DNA from: CAYJPA01 sp964371945
Lineage (GTDB): Bacteria; Chloroflexota; Chloroflexia; Thermomicrobiales; UBA6265
Assembly: GCA_964371945.1 (NCBI GenBank)
Contig: CAYJPA010000014.1
Span: forward strand, 1-64,000
Direction of reading: 5' to 3'
DNA: 64,000 nucleotides
Positions 36,394 through 44,572 of the stretch are shown in pieces. The notes beneath the pieces were generated by a model that was given only the letters and a program-made list of their open reading frames with translations, was not told the DNA's origin and made no database searches. How positions within the stretch are numbered: the first letter of the stretch is position 1; every line of letters starts with the position of its first letter. The translations under genes were made by a program, and so were the position numbers.

Positions 36394-37620
36394 TTATGGG
36401 ATTGTCGTCGGGGTTCCATCAACCTCCGGTTCGGTCAACAGCCAGTCGTTGAACCGCAACGTTATTGCCTCTAGATTGTCCGCCCACCAGTTCCAGTTCT
36501 GCACGAATTGGACCGATTTGTTGATTAGCGAGCTTGGCAACTGCGTTGCTCGATCCGCACGCAACAATTCGAAAGCGCCAGGATTAACCGGTCCAAACGG
36601 AACGAGGCGACCGAAATTCGCGCTCGGTACCGCGCGTGTCGCGAAATTGATGAAGTCCATCGCGAGATCGCGATTCGGCGCACCCTTAGGAACGACCCAG
36701 GCGTCAGCCGAAAGCATCCCGCCGTACCACTGGAAGCGCACCTCGTCTCCAACACCAAGCTGCCATGGCCGTACGTTCCAGGCACTCGCCATACCGACTT
36801 GACCGGCAACGACCAGCTCAACCGGCTGCTTGCCGTCCTCATACCAAACCGCCACGTGATCACGGATCGCATCCAGCCGGGCGAAAGCCCGCTCGACATT
36901 CAGTGGATAGAGATCTTCCTTCAAAACGCCATCGGACATCAGGGCAAACTCGAGCGTTCCGACCGGACTATGACGCAGCGCCCGCAGATTCAGTGGATCT
37001 GGTTCTTCGTCCTCAACGATCGGTTTGACATCCCAAAAGTCCTCCCAGCCCTGCGGGACATTTGAGGAGCCTGCTGGGTAGACCACGACGGTCGAGAAGA
37101 AGGCCGCGCCGACGCCATACTGCAGCGCAATCTCGGGAAAGAGCTGAGACTTGTCGACAACCGCGTAGTCGATCGGTTCCAGGTATTGCGCCCGTGCAAG
37201 AGCAATGACCTGCTCCATTGGCAGAGTCATCACATCCCAGGTGACTGACTCCTGCTCGACCTGCTCCCGGAAGCGGTCGACATCCGCGATTTTGATCTGA
37301 AAGGCGGCGCCAGTTGCCATCGAGAAGGGATCAAAGAAGGCCTCCTCCTGAGCGCTTTGGTAGTCGCCACCCCAACCGGCCATGGTCAAGGTGCGCCCAG
37401 CCCATTTTTCCGGATTGGAGTATCCGGCCACGGGCGACGCGATCGGGCCCTGGGTTGCGGTCGGCGCCAATTCAGGCTCGGCGGTCGATGTCGGCGTTAG
37501 CTCTTCCTTGGGTTCGTTGTCGTCTCCGCAGGCCGACAGCGCGACCGCCAACCCCGAACCACCAAGGAGTCCTAGCGCCCGTCGGCGAGTCATCGATCGT
37601 CGTCCAGATTCGAGCCCCAT
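36394..37620 (-). CDS. Polyamine-type ABC substrate-binding lipoprotein (PotD-like)
   Basis: About 408 residues from ATG 37620 (TTGGAGC upstream); ATG 37593 is also possible. The N-terminus combines a twin-arginine motif (TRRRALGLLGG) with a lipobox (LSAC), so it is a Tat-exported lipoprotein. A Pro/Thr/Ala linker follows. The mature domain (GRTLTMAGWGGDYQSAQEEAF, in part GWGGDYQ) is a spermidine/putrescine-type family-1 binding protein, with WDVMTLPMEQ and FINFATRA segments. No permease or ATPase is adjacent. It is convergent with the flavin oxidoreductase. Confidence 0.88.
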   Translation of the reverse strand: MGLESGRRSMTRRRALGLLGGSGLAVALSACGDDNEPKEELTPTSTAEPELAPTATQGPIASPVAGYSNPEKWAGRTLTMAGWGGDYQSAQEEAFFDPFSMATGAAFQIKIADVDRFREQVEQESVTWDVMTLPMEQVIALARAQYLEPIDYAVVDKSQLFPEIALQYGVGAAFFSTVVVYPAGSSNVPQGWEDFWDVKPIVEDEEPDPLNLRALRHSPVGTLEFALMSDGVLKEDLYPLNVERAFARLDAIRDHVAVWYEDGKQPVELVVAGQVGMASAWNVRPWQLGVGDEVRFQWYGGMLSADAWVVPKGAPNRDLAMDFINFATRAVPSANFGRLVPFGPVNPGAFELLRADRATQLPSSLINKSVQFVQNWNWWADNLEAITLRFNDWLLTEPEVDGTPTTIP

Positions 37621-37904
37621 AAACCAATGCTCCAAGCAACCAGATATCCCCTGATCAAATCGTCCGCGCTTCTCATATTGGGCATTCGCTCTAGCCATGG
37701 GCAATTCGCCCGGTTTCACGGTGCAATCTTACCGTTATTGCACATACGGGGTACGATGTACGATCACAAAGACGTTGCCGATTTCAACTACAGTCCCTAG
37801 CGCGTCCCCGTGCGATGCTAGGATGACGAACCGACCGGAGCGCCTCGGAGTCGCACCCAGAGCTCATGAGAGGACGAAGAACGTAGAATCCGATTCGAAT
37901 CGCG

Positions 37905-39371
37905 TTGGCCGGGTTCGCACATGAGACGAATACTTTCGCGCCCTGGCCGGCCGATCTCGAGGATTTCCAAGCCAATGGCTACTTCAGCGGAGACGAATTG
38001 CGATCGCGGGCGGGAACGAACAGTGTGGTCGGCGGCGTGGTCGACGCGATCGCGGCTGACAACTCGCTCGAGTTGGTCCCACTGACCGCAACCAGCGCAA
38101 TCCCGGGAGGTCTGGTCACGGCGCGGGCAGCGAACCAAATCGAAACAGAGATCGTCGAGGGACTCCTGGCAACGCGACCGGATGCAGTCGTGCTTGATCT
38201 CCACGGCGCAATGGTCACCGAGATCAGCGATGATGGCGAAGCGACTACGCTGCGAAAGGTGCGGGAAGCAGTTGGGGCAGAGGCGCCGATTGTTGCGGTG
38301 CTCGATCTCCACACGAACATCTCGCACGAGATGATTCGATACTCAGACGTGCTGATCCCTTACCACACATACCCGCACGTCGATCTCGCTGAGCGCGGAG
38401 CAGAAGCGGTCAACTTGGCAAAGCGAGCGGCGCTTGGCGAAGTCAGACCTAGTTCGTTCCTGACCAAGATTCCGATGATGCCTCCAGGGCCGAAGCAGTA
38501 TTCGGGCGTTGAACCAACGGTCTCGATTATGAACCGGGCGTTTGAGTTGGAACGATTGCCAGGAGTGTTGAATGTCGGTGTCGCATTTGCGTTTCCCTAT
38601 GCCGATTGCCCGTTTCCCGGCATGGGCGTGGTCGCCACGACGGACAACGCGCCCGACCTTGCCGAACGATGCTCGCAGGAGCTTGCAGATTTCATTTGGG
38701 AGCGCCGCGAGGAGTTTCGGCCGGAGGCGATGACTGTCGAAGCTGCGATCCATGAGGCGATGGAATCAGTGGAAGGTCCGGTCGTTCTCGCCGATCTCGG
38801 TGACAATCCTGGCGGCGGGACCGCCTGCGATGGAACTAAATTGCTCTGGGGACTGCTCGATCTGGGCGCGCCCAACTCCGCCCTGGCGGTTATCGTCGAT
38901 CACGAGGCACTTGAAACGGCGATCGCCTCCGGCGAGGGGGCAACGATCTCGATCCAACTCGGCGGAAAGACCGACGACCTTCACGGCTATCCCGTACCGA
39001 TCACCGCCGTCGTGCGCTCCCTGTCGGACGGTCACTTCATCTATGAGGGGCCGATGAACGCGGGCGTTGCCGGCACGCTCGGGCGAACGGCGGTACTGGT
39101 CTGCGAGGGGCGACACGGCAACACGGTCGAGGTGATCGTTTGCGAGCGTCGGGTGCAAGCGCTTGACGCGGCGATCTTCCGATCTCAAGGAATCGAACCG
39201 GCCGAGCGGAAGATCCTGGTCGTCAAGTCCGCGGTTCATTTCCGCGGATCGCTCGCGCCGATCGCAAAACGGATTATCGAGGTTAACACGCCGGGCTTGA
39301 CCAGAATCGATTTCACCCGATTTCCATACCGGCGGTTGCCAAGACCGATCTGGCCGCTCGACGATATATAG
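37905..39371 (+). CDS. Second M81 family metallopeptidase (MlrC-like), unusual start
   Basis: The protein is 488 residues from TTG 37905. It has the M81 pattern: GFAHETNTF at the N-terminus, VVLDLHGAMVTE, VLDLHTNISHEM and YHTYPHVDLAERG, then the MlrC C-terminal domain with LGDNPGGGTACD. The TTG start removes most of the first beta strand that other members have. In frame upstream lie only ATT CGA ATC GCG, then a TAG at 37884-37886, so a full strand (xRIALAGFAHE) would need the rare start codon ATT at 37893. It is distinct from the 7.5-kb copy and has no coupled partner genes. Confidence 0.85.
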   Translation: MAGFAHETNTFAPWPADLEDFQANGYFSGDELRSRAGTNSVVGGVVDAIAADNSLELVPLTATSAIPGGLVTARAANQIETEIVEGLLATRPDAVVLDLHGAMVTEISDDGEATTLRKVREAVGAEAPIVAVLDLHTNISHEMIRYSDVLIPYHTYPHVDLAERGAEAVNLAKRAALGEVRPSSFLTKIPMMPPGPKQYSGVEPTVSIMNRAFELERLPGVLNVGVAFAFPYADCPFPGMGVVATTDNAPDLAERCSQELADFIWERREEFRPEAMTVEAAIHEAMESVEGPVVLADLGDNPGGGTACDGTKLLWGLLDLGAPNSALAVIVDHEALETAIASGEGATISIQLGGKTDDLHGYPVPITAVVRSLSDGHFIYEGPMNAGVAGTLGRTAVLVCEGRHGNTVEVIVCERRVQALDAAIFRSQGIEPAERKILVVKSAVHFRGSLAPIAKRIIEVNTPGLTRIDFTRFPYRRLPRPIWPLDDI

Positions 39372-39529
39372 GTGTCGCCGAGGCTGGATATGATTCATGG
39401 TTGCCGTTTGCCGTATGGAACGGTACCCTGACCATGCCACGGCAAATGCGCGGTGGTCTGTGAGACTCTGGCCAGCGCGCTTCATCCCGTGCCGGCCACA
39501 GCGGCGATGGCCGGAGGATCGAGAACAGC

Positions 39530-39793
39530 ATGGACACCTATAACATTTATATGGACGAAATCCCTACCGGGAGCGAGCTCGACGGGGAAGCCGGCTACGA
39601 AGTCGAATTTCGGGTGGCGGCAAACAGCCAGGACGACGGCGATCCCGAGAACAACGCGGTTCTCGCGGGACTTGATCTTGTCGACTTGATCAATCTTCGC
39701 GACGCGATCCAGGGCGAGATCGACAACTTCGCGCTGATCGCGCTCGAGGCGCTTTCTGACGAAGACGACGTTGTAGAGGAAGCAGAGCCGTAA
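39530..39793 (+). CDS. Small acidic protein of unknown function
   Basis: The 87-residue product is very acidic, with about a quarter of residues Asp/Glu and almost no Lys. GGAGG occurs 12 nt before the ATG. A short helix (LVDLINLRDAIQGEIDNFAL) follows a beta-like N-terminus (YEVEFRVAAN). No signal peptide or named domain is recognised. It is 160 bp upstream of the ABC-F gene on the same strand. Confidence 0.55.
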   Translation: MDTYNIYMDEIPTGSELDGEAGYEVEFRVAANSQDDGDPENNAVLAGLDLVDLINLRDAIQGEIDNFALIALEALSDEDDVVEEAEP

Positions 39794-39902
39794 GGGCTGC
39801 GGCGGCGAACGTTTGACACGAACCGGCGGCGGTGCGACGCGGCCGAGGGAAAGGCTTCAGGTTTGACAGAGTAACTCCTCACCCACTTATTCGCGTGGTG
39901 AT

Positions 39903-39938
39903 CCGGTGATTTCGATCGCTTCATCTGCGATCCACCGG
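39903..39938 (+). promoter_or_regulatory. Leader hairpin next to the ABC-F ribosome site
   Basis: A two-part stem just before the ribosome site of the ABC-F gene: CCGGTG (39903-39908) pairs with CACCGG (39933-39938), and the inner GATCGC (39914-39919) pairs with GCGATC (39927-39932) around a TTCATCT loop. The AGAGGAG ribosome site begins 4 nt after it. A TTGACA-like element lies at about 39862. Leader structures that respond to stalled ribosomes control many ABC-F genes; here this is inference from position. Confidence 0.45.
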
Positions 39939-39952
39939 CTCAGAGGAGTTTC

Positions 39953-41572
39953 ATGCTAACTGTCAGTAATGTTTCGAAGCGCCTTGGCGATCAGCTCGTA
40001 CTCGATCGCATTTCATTCACGGTTAATCATGGAGATCGGATCGGTTTGGCCGGCCCGAACGGGGCCGGCAAATCGACGCTTCTCGCGATCATGTCAAAAC
40101 GGCTTCCAGCCGATACCGGCTCCGTATCCATGCCTCCCTCGACCACCATCGGTTTTCTTCGTCAGGGGTTCGCCGACCTGCAAGGCGGCACGCTCGGGAT
40201 GATGCTGGACGAGCAGCTTCGCGGACTGTTATCCGCCGCCGAACGATTGACGCTCGCAACGGAGGATCTTTCGAACCCGGCCATCGAACAATCCACGAGT
40301 CTTGCCAGGTTTGCCGATGCGACGGAGCAGTTCGAGGACCTCGGGGGTTACGCGACTGTCGACGAGCTCACTCTGTTGCTAGGCAAGTTCGGACTCGGTC
40401 GAGTGCCATTCGATACACCGTTGCACGAGCTCTCCGGCGGCGAAAAGACGCGAGCAGGCCTGGCCGCGATTCTTGCCGCCCGGCCCGATTTGTTACTGCT
40501 TGATGAGCCCACGAACCACCTCGATCTCGACGCGTTGCTCTGGCTGGAGGAATTCGTGCGGTCGTACCGGGGAGCGATCGTGATCGTTTCACACGATCGT
40601 GTCTTCATCGACAAGACCGCATCCCAGATTTTGGAGCTCAGTGACGAATCCAGGTCCGTAACTGCTTATCCCGGCAACTACAGCGCATACATTGCCGCGA
40701 AGCAACGGGCCGCCGAAGCGCAATTGGATGCTTTCGAGCGTCAACAGCGCGAGATTCAACGAATCGAACGCGACATTCGCGCGGTCGCGTCTCACGGCCA
40801 AAAGACGGAGGGCGAAACCACCAATGACTACATACGAGGGCGCGCGAAGAAGGTGGCCCGCACTGCCAAGGTTCGAGAGCGCAGGCTAGAAAGAGTTCTT
40901 GATTCGAGCGATCGGATCGAGAAGCCGGGCAAACGATGGGGTTTGGCGCTCGAGCTGGACGCGGTCAAACCGAGCGGTCGAGACGTGATCATTGCTGACC
41001 GGGTCATTCTCCGGTTTGGCGAGCGAACGATCCTGAGCGGCATTGACCTGCACATTCGAGCGGGCGAACGGGTAGCGTTGGTGGGCCCAAATGGCGCCGG
41101 GAAATCGACGCTCCTGCGCGTGCTGTCAGGTCGAATGGCCCCGGAGTCAGGGACGGTCAGACTTGGCGCGGCGGTCGAGCTCGGGATCTATGACCAGGAA
41201 CAAGAGAATGTCGATCTGGGCCGTTCGGCGCTGGATCAGGTTCGCTCAGCGAGCTCCGGAGAGGAGAGCGAAATCAGGACGTTCCTGCACAGGTTTCTCT
41301 TTACCGAGGATCAAGTACGCCGGCCAGCCGGCGAGCTTTCGTACGGAGAGCGCGCCCGGCTTTCGCTCGCATTGCTCGTGAGAAGGGGAGCGAACGTCTT
41401 GTTACTGGACGAGCCGCTCAATCATCTCGATCTGGACGCGCGTGAGCGCTTCGAGGATGCCCTATTGGACTTCGACGGTGCGGTTGTAATCGTGTTGCAC
41501 GACCGCTACGCGATCGAGCGGTTGGCGACCCGGGTGATCGAACTTCGAGATGGCAAGCTCAACGAGCGCTAA
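39953..41572 (+). CDS. ABC-F family ATPase (translation factor type)
   Basis: This is 539 residues with two ABC domains and no membrane segment, joined by a linker of about 80 residues (roughly 240-330) that is strongly charged, as in ABC-F proteins that work in the ribosomal E site. Domain 1 has Walker A GPNGAGKST, signature LSGGEKTRAG and Walker B LLLLDEPTNHLDLD; domain 2 has GPNGAGKST, LSYGERARLS and LLLDEPLNHLDLD. The ABC-F hallmark EPTNHLD is present. Members rescue stalled ribosomes or protect them from antibiotics. The subfamily cannot be set without comparison. Confidence 0.92.
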   Translation: MLTVSNVSKRLGDQLVLDRISFTVNHGDRIGLAGPNGAGKSTLLAIMSKRLPADTGSVSMPPSTTIGFLRQGFADLQGGTLGMMLDEQLRGLLSAAERLTLATEDLSNPAIEQSTSLARFADATEQFEDLGGYATVDELTLLLGKFGLGRVPFDTPLHELSGGEKTRAGLAAILAARPDLLLLDEPTNHLDLDALLWLEEFVRSYRGAIVIVSHDRVFIDKTASQILELSDESRSVTAYPGNYSAYIAAKQRAAEAQLDAFERQQREIQRIERDIRAVASHGQKTEGETTNDYIRGRAKKVARTAKVRERRLERVLDSSDRIEKPGKRWGLALELDAVKPSGRDVIIADRVILRFGERTILSGIDLHIRAGERVALVGPNGAGKSTLLRVLSGRMAPESGTVRLGAAVELGIYDQEQENVDLGRSALDQVRSASSGEESEIRTFLHRFLFTEDQVRRPAGELSYGERARLSLALLVRRGANVLLLDEPLNHLDLDARERFEDALLDFDGAVVIVLHDRYAIERLATRVIELRDGKLNER

Positions 41573-41577
41573 GAAAC

Positions 41578-42315
41578 TCAGTCCGGCCTTCGACCGCCAA
41601 AAACGGCGAGCTCGAAGTATTTGAAGTAACAGTCGACATCGTCGAAGCCGGCCTCAACCAGCCAAGCGCACTGCTCTTCAACCGGAGCGAGCACGTTTGC
41701 CGGCTTGTCCTCGCGTTCAAAGTACTCACCCGCGACCTGGGCCGGCGTCCGGCCCGTACCGAGCTGGCTCTGATACGCGACCAGCGAATCGATCATCGAG
41801 CGGTCGAACTGCTCCTCCAGCCACTCCGTCGGGGAGGCCACATGTTCGGCATTGAGAAACATCCCGCCAGGGGCAATCAACGAATAGATCTCAGAATAGA
41901 GTGCGCGCTTCCGCTCGTGGGTCAGGTGATGAATGGCAAATCCGGAAACGACGGCGTCGTACGGAGCGTCGTGCGCGACGCGTTCAACCCAAGTTGGACT
42001 CGCAAGATCGGCGAGGATGAACCTCGGTAACGAGATGTCGGCCTCGAGCAAATCGCGCGCCGCATCCATCATCGGTTCGGAAAAGTCGACCAGGTAGGCG
42101 CGTGCATCGGGGTACTGGGCGAGAATCGCAATCGCGAGCAATCCCGATCCAGATCCCAAATCAAGGAACCGGCCGATCGGCCTGCCGCTGGCGGCAAGCA
42201 ATCTCAGCATGATCTCAATCTGGTCGCTGGCATAGGGTATGCCGCCGCGAACACCTTCGAGAAATCGCTTTACGAGCCAGTCATTTTTCCAGACTTCATC
42301 GGGACGATGCGCCAC
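41578..42315 (-). CDS. Class I SAM-dependent methyltransferase
   Basis: About 245 residues from GTG 42315 (TTGGAGTG upstream); the frame extends to 42528 but the added residues are Arg/Ser-rich and unlike the family. Motif I is clear (GRFLDLGSGSGLLAIAIL), motif II follows as AYLVDFSEPMM, and the FILADLASP and YDAVVSGFAIHHL segments are typical of Rossmann-fold methyltransferases. The substrate is unknown. It is convergent with the ABC-F gene, ending 5 bp after its stop. Confidence 0.85.
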   Translation of the reverse strand: MAHRPDEVWKNDWLVKRFLEGVRGGIPYASDQIEIMLRLLAASGRPIGRFLDLGSGSGLLAIAILAQYPDARAYLVDFSEPMMDAARDLLEADISLPRFILADLASPTWVERVAHDAPYDAVVSGFAIHHLTHERKRALYSEIYSLIAPGGMFLNAEHVASPTEWLEEQFDRSMIDSLVAYQSQLGTGRTPAQVAGEYFEREDKPANVLAPVEEQCAWLVEAGFDDVDCYFKYFELAVFGGRRPD

Positions 42316-42513
42316 GCTCACTCCAATTAAGCAACATGACGTTGCATTCGACTGCACGACTTCCTGACTACAGCTTAATCGACCTCGCGACCGGCCGCAC
42401 GACGACCTCAGTCCGACTCGGGTTGTCGCCAAGCGAATCGAGCAGACCTCGTCTGCTGCGCGATCCGACGGGGCCGCAAACGACGGTTGACGTTGCTCCG
42501 TACAATCAAGTTT

Positions 42514-42542
42514 TTGAAAAATTCTCACTGACCAGGTATCAT
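42514..42542 (+). promoter_or_regulatory. Candidate sigma-70 promoter (distal)
   Basis: TTGAAA at 42514-42519 and TATCAT at 42537-42542 are separated by exactly 17 nt, near-consensus -35 and -10 hexamers, in the empty region ahead of the peptide importer. No transcript evidence is available. Confidence 0.45.
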
Positions 42543-42677
42543 GCGTATCGATCAGGATCGACTCGAAGAGCGTTCGCGGGATTTCAAGGATTTCTCCTCA
42601 GCCATGGTTTGGGGCCGACCTCCAGCATACGTACACCATGGAACAATCCGGGGTCAGTCCAAACTTGACACGGTCGG

Positions 42678-42709
42678 TTGACACGCTTACGTCAGCCATT
42701 TCCTATAAT
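42678..42709 (+). promoter_or_regulatory. Candidate promoter of the peptide ABC operon
   Basis: A perfect TTGACA (42678-42683) and perfect TATAAT (42704-42709) are separated by 20 nt, longer than ideal. A second TTGACA lies at 42665-42670. The perfect hexamers and location suggest a regulated promoter that may need an activator. Confidence 0.45.
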
Positions 42710-42746
42710 TCAAGGCGAGTAAGCATCCGGAAAGGAGGACCCAGCC

Positions 42747-42806
42747 CAGGCAATCGCTGAGCCGGAGCATACGAGAGAAATCTGGCGATTGATCTCGATT
42801 TGCCTG
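42747..42806 (+). promoter_or_regulatory. Leader with competing inverted repeats
   Basis: Within the predicted mRNA leader, CAATCGC (42751-42757) can pair with GCGATTG (42785-42791), while the overlapping CAGGCAA (42747-42753) can pair with TTGCCTG (42800-42806). The two pairings share bases, so they may be alternatives. No known riboswitch consensus was recognised. Confidence 0.3.
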
Positions 42807-42883
42807 ACCATTCCCCTTATCCGATCGGGAAGCGCGAAACGGAGACTCCGCTCGGCTTCTCAGTCGAAGAACAGGAGCGAACA

Positions 42884-44479
42884 TTGTCGACTTACACAAG
42901 CATGAAGCGGCCAATGGCCCTTCTCGGAATCCTGGCAATGCTGGGAATGTTCCTGGCGCCAACAGCGGCCGTAGCCCAGGATGCAACACCATCTCCTGGC
43001 GGCGGAGTACTCGTTGGCGCGTTCGATGTTGGACCGGGCGGATGCCCAGAGTGTCCGAATCCGCTTCAGGCCGGCGCCGGATTCACCTGGTACGAAAAGT
43101 ACTTCTCAAAATTGATGCTCTACGATGTGAATTTCACCGCCGTTCAAGGCGAGCTCGCCGAATCGTGGGAGATCAATGCGGACGCCACTCAGTACACCAT
43201 CAAGCTTCGTGAAGGTGTGCTCTGGCACGATGGAGAGCCGTTCACCTCGGCAGACGTCAAGTTCACCATCGAGCTTGCGGCCAATCCTGATAGCGCAAGC
43301 TACATCGGCGCCAAATTCGCCAGCGTTTCCTCGATCGAAACGCCCGACGATCTGACCGTCGTGCTGAACCTCTCCGTGGGCAATGCCACGTTGCTCGATG
43401 CATTCACCTTCCTGGTGATGCTACCGCAACACGCGCTCGCGGATATCGCTCCGGCGGATCTGACCACCTCGACCTGGTGGCTGGACAACCCCATCGGCAC
43501 CGGGCCGTTCAAGTGGAAGGCGTACGAGCCGGGTCAATTCATCGAGCTCGAAGCGTTCGACGGCTATTGGCGCGGACGACCGGCGCTCGACGGCATCATC
43601 AACCGCTTCTTCCCCGAGGCCGGGAGCTCGGTCATCGCGTTGAGATCCGGTGACATCTCATTCACCTATCTGACGACCGACGAGGCGCTCGCGCTCGAAG
43701 GCGATGCGGCCGTGACAGTCCTGTCCGGTCCGTCACAGGTGGTCAATTACTTCGGCTTCGATCTCTCGGACCCGCGGTTTGCGGATCAGCGCGTGCGCCA
43801 AGCGTTCATGTATGCAATCGACCGTCAGGTCATCATCGACCAGCTCTACGCGGGCCAGGCGACTGCTGTTCCCTGCGCCTATCTGCTGCCTCAGTATCTT
43901 CCGGCGGAATCGAACGGGTACGCTCAGGACGTTGCGATGGCGCAATCGTTGCTCACCGACGCCGGGTTTGACACAAGTCAACCGGTTGAGATTCTGACCT
44001 ACTACGCCGATCAGTTGTCGCAGGACGTGCTGGTGACGGTGCAGCAATTCATGGCTGATGCCGGGGTGACGATCGAGATTCGATCGGTCGACGTCCCGAC
44101 CTACAATCAAATCACACCCGACCCCGCGCAGTGGGACATCACGTATGCCGGCGCTGCAAACGGACCGGACCCCGATGTGCTCTCGACGCACTTCGAGTCA
44201 AAGGAGGCCAACCCGAACGTTCTCAATCGCTCGAGTATTAAGGATGCGGAGCTCGACGCACTCTTCGCGCAAGGTCGCTCGGAGACCGACCCTGCAGCGC
44301 GTGCGGCCGCTTACCAGCAAATCTGTTCAATCATGAACGACCAGGTTTACTGGGCGCCGATGTGGGTTACGACCCGGTTCGGCGGCGTCAGCAATGCGAT
44401 CGAAAACTTCGTCTGGACGCCTGCTCCCGGCGGCGGGCGCTATTACGATGCCTCGGAAACGTGGAGCATTCCTGCCTAA
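42884..44479 (+). CDS. Peptide-type ABC solute-binding protein (SBP family 5)
   Basis: About 531 residues from TTG 42884, where AGGAG lies 6 nt upstream; the in-frame ATG at 42902 is possible. A signal peptide (MALLGILAMLGMFLAPTAAVAQ region) ends near residue 29 and is followed by a short Pro/Ser stretch. The mature protein is a family-5 (DppA/OppA) binding protein: LAESWEINADATQYTIKLREG, DGEPFTSADVKFTIE and GTGPFKWKAYEPGQFIELEAF fit the family signature (read in parts). It heads an importer with two permeases and no ATPase genes. Ligand: dipeptide, oligopeptide or another organic compound. Confidence 0.9.
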   Translation: MSTYTSMKRPMALLGILAMLGMFLAPTAAVAQDATPSPGGGVLVGAFDVGPGGCPECPNPLQAGAGFTWYEKYFSKLMLYDVNFTAVQGELAESWEINADATQYTIKLREGVLWHDGEPFTSADVKFTIELAANPDSASYIGAKFASVSSIETPDDLTVVLNLSVGNATLLDAFTFLVMLPQHALADIAPADLTTSTWWLDNPIGTGPFKWKAYEPGQFIELEAFDGYWRGRPALDGIINRFFPEAGSSVIALRSGDISFTYLTTDEALALEGDAAVTVLSGPSQVVNYFGFDLSDPRFADQRVRQAFMYAIDRQVIIDQLYAGQATAVPCAYLLPQYLPAESNGYAQDVAMAQSLLTDAGFDTSQPVEILTYYADQLSQDVLVTVQQFMADAGVTIEIRSVDVPTYNQITPDPAQWDITYAGAANGPDPDVLSTHFESKEANPNVLNRSSIKDAELDALFAQGRSETDPAARAAAYQQICSIMNDQVYWAPMWVTTRFGGVSNAIENFVWTPAPGGGRYYDASETWSIPA

Positions 44480-44492
44480 GGGACTCCGCTCA

Positions 44493-44526
44493 GTCACCCA
44501 GGGAGAATTGATTCTCCCTGGGTGAC
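44493..44526 (+). terminator. Perfect stem-loop between binding-protein and permease genes
   Basis: A 16-bp perfect inverted repeat (arms 44493-44508 and 44511-44526; core CACCCAGGGAGAAT) begins 14 bp after the stop of the binding-protein gene. There is no U-run. It overlaps a possible GTG start at 44522, supporting the ATG at 44573 as the permease start. A partial terminator or mRNA-stabilising role is likely. Confidence 0.6.
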
Positions 44527-44572
44527 CCTCCAGACAGCCTCACGATCCGCGAGAGGATACGCCGGTAACGTT

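Larger units (their letters stand above)
42316..42883. other. Divergent intergenic region before the peptide ABC operon
   Basis: This 568-bp stretch holds no convincing gene. It carries two promoter-like elements, an isolated perfect AAGGAGGA ribosome-like site at about 42731, and an untranslated leader of about 170 nt with competing inverted repeats, all listed separately, upstream of the TTG start of the binding protein. Confidence 0.5.

Noticed and set aside
44522..44572. GTG start that would lengthen the DppB-like permease
   Set aside because: It falls inside the perfect stem-loop; the ATG at 44573 gives the family's normal N-terminus.
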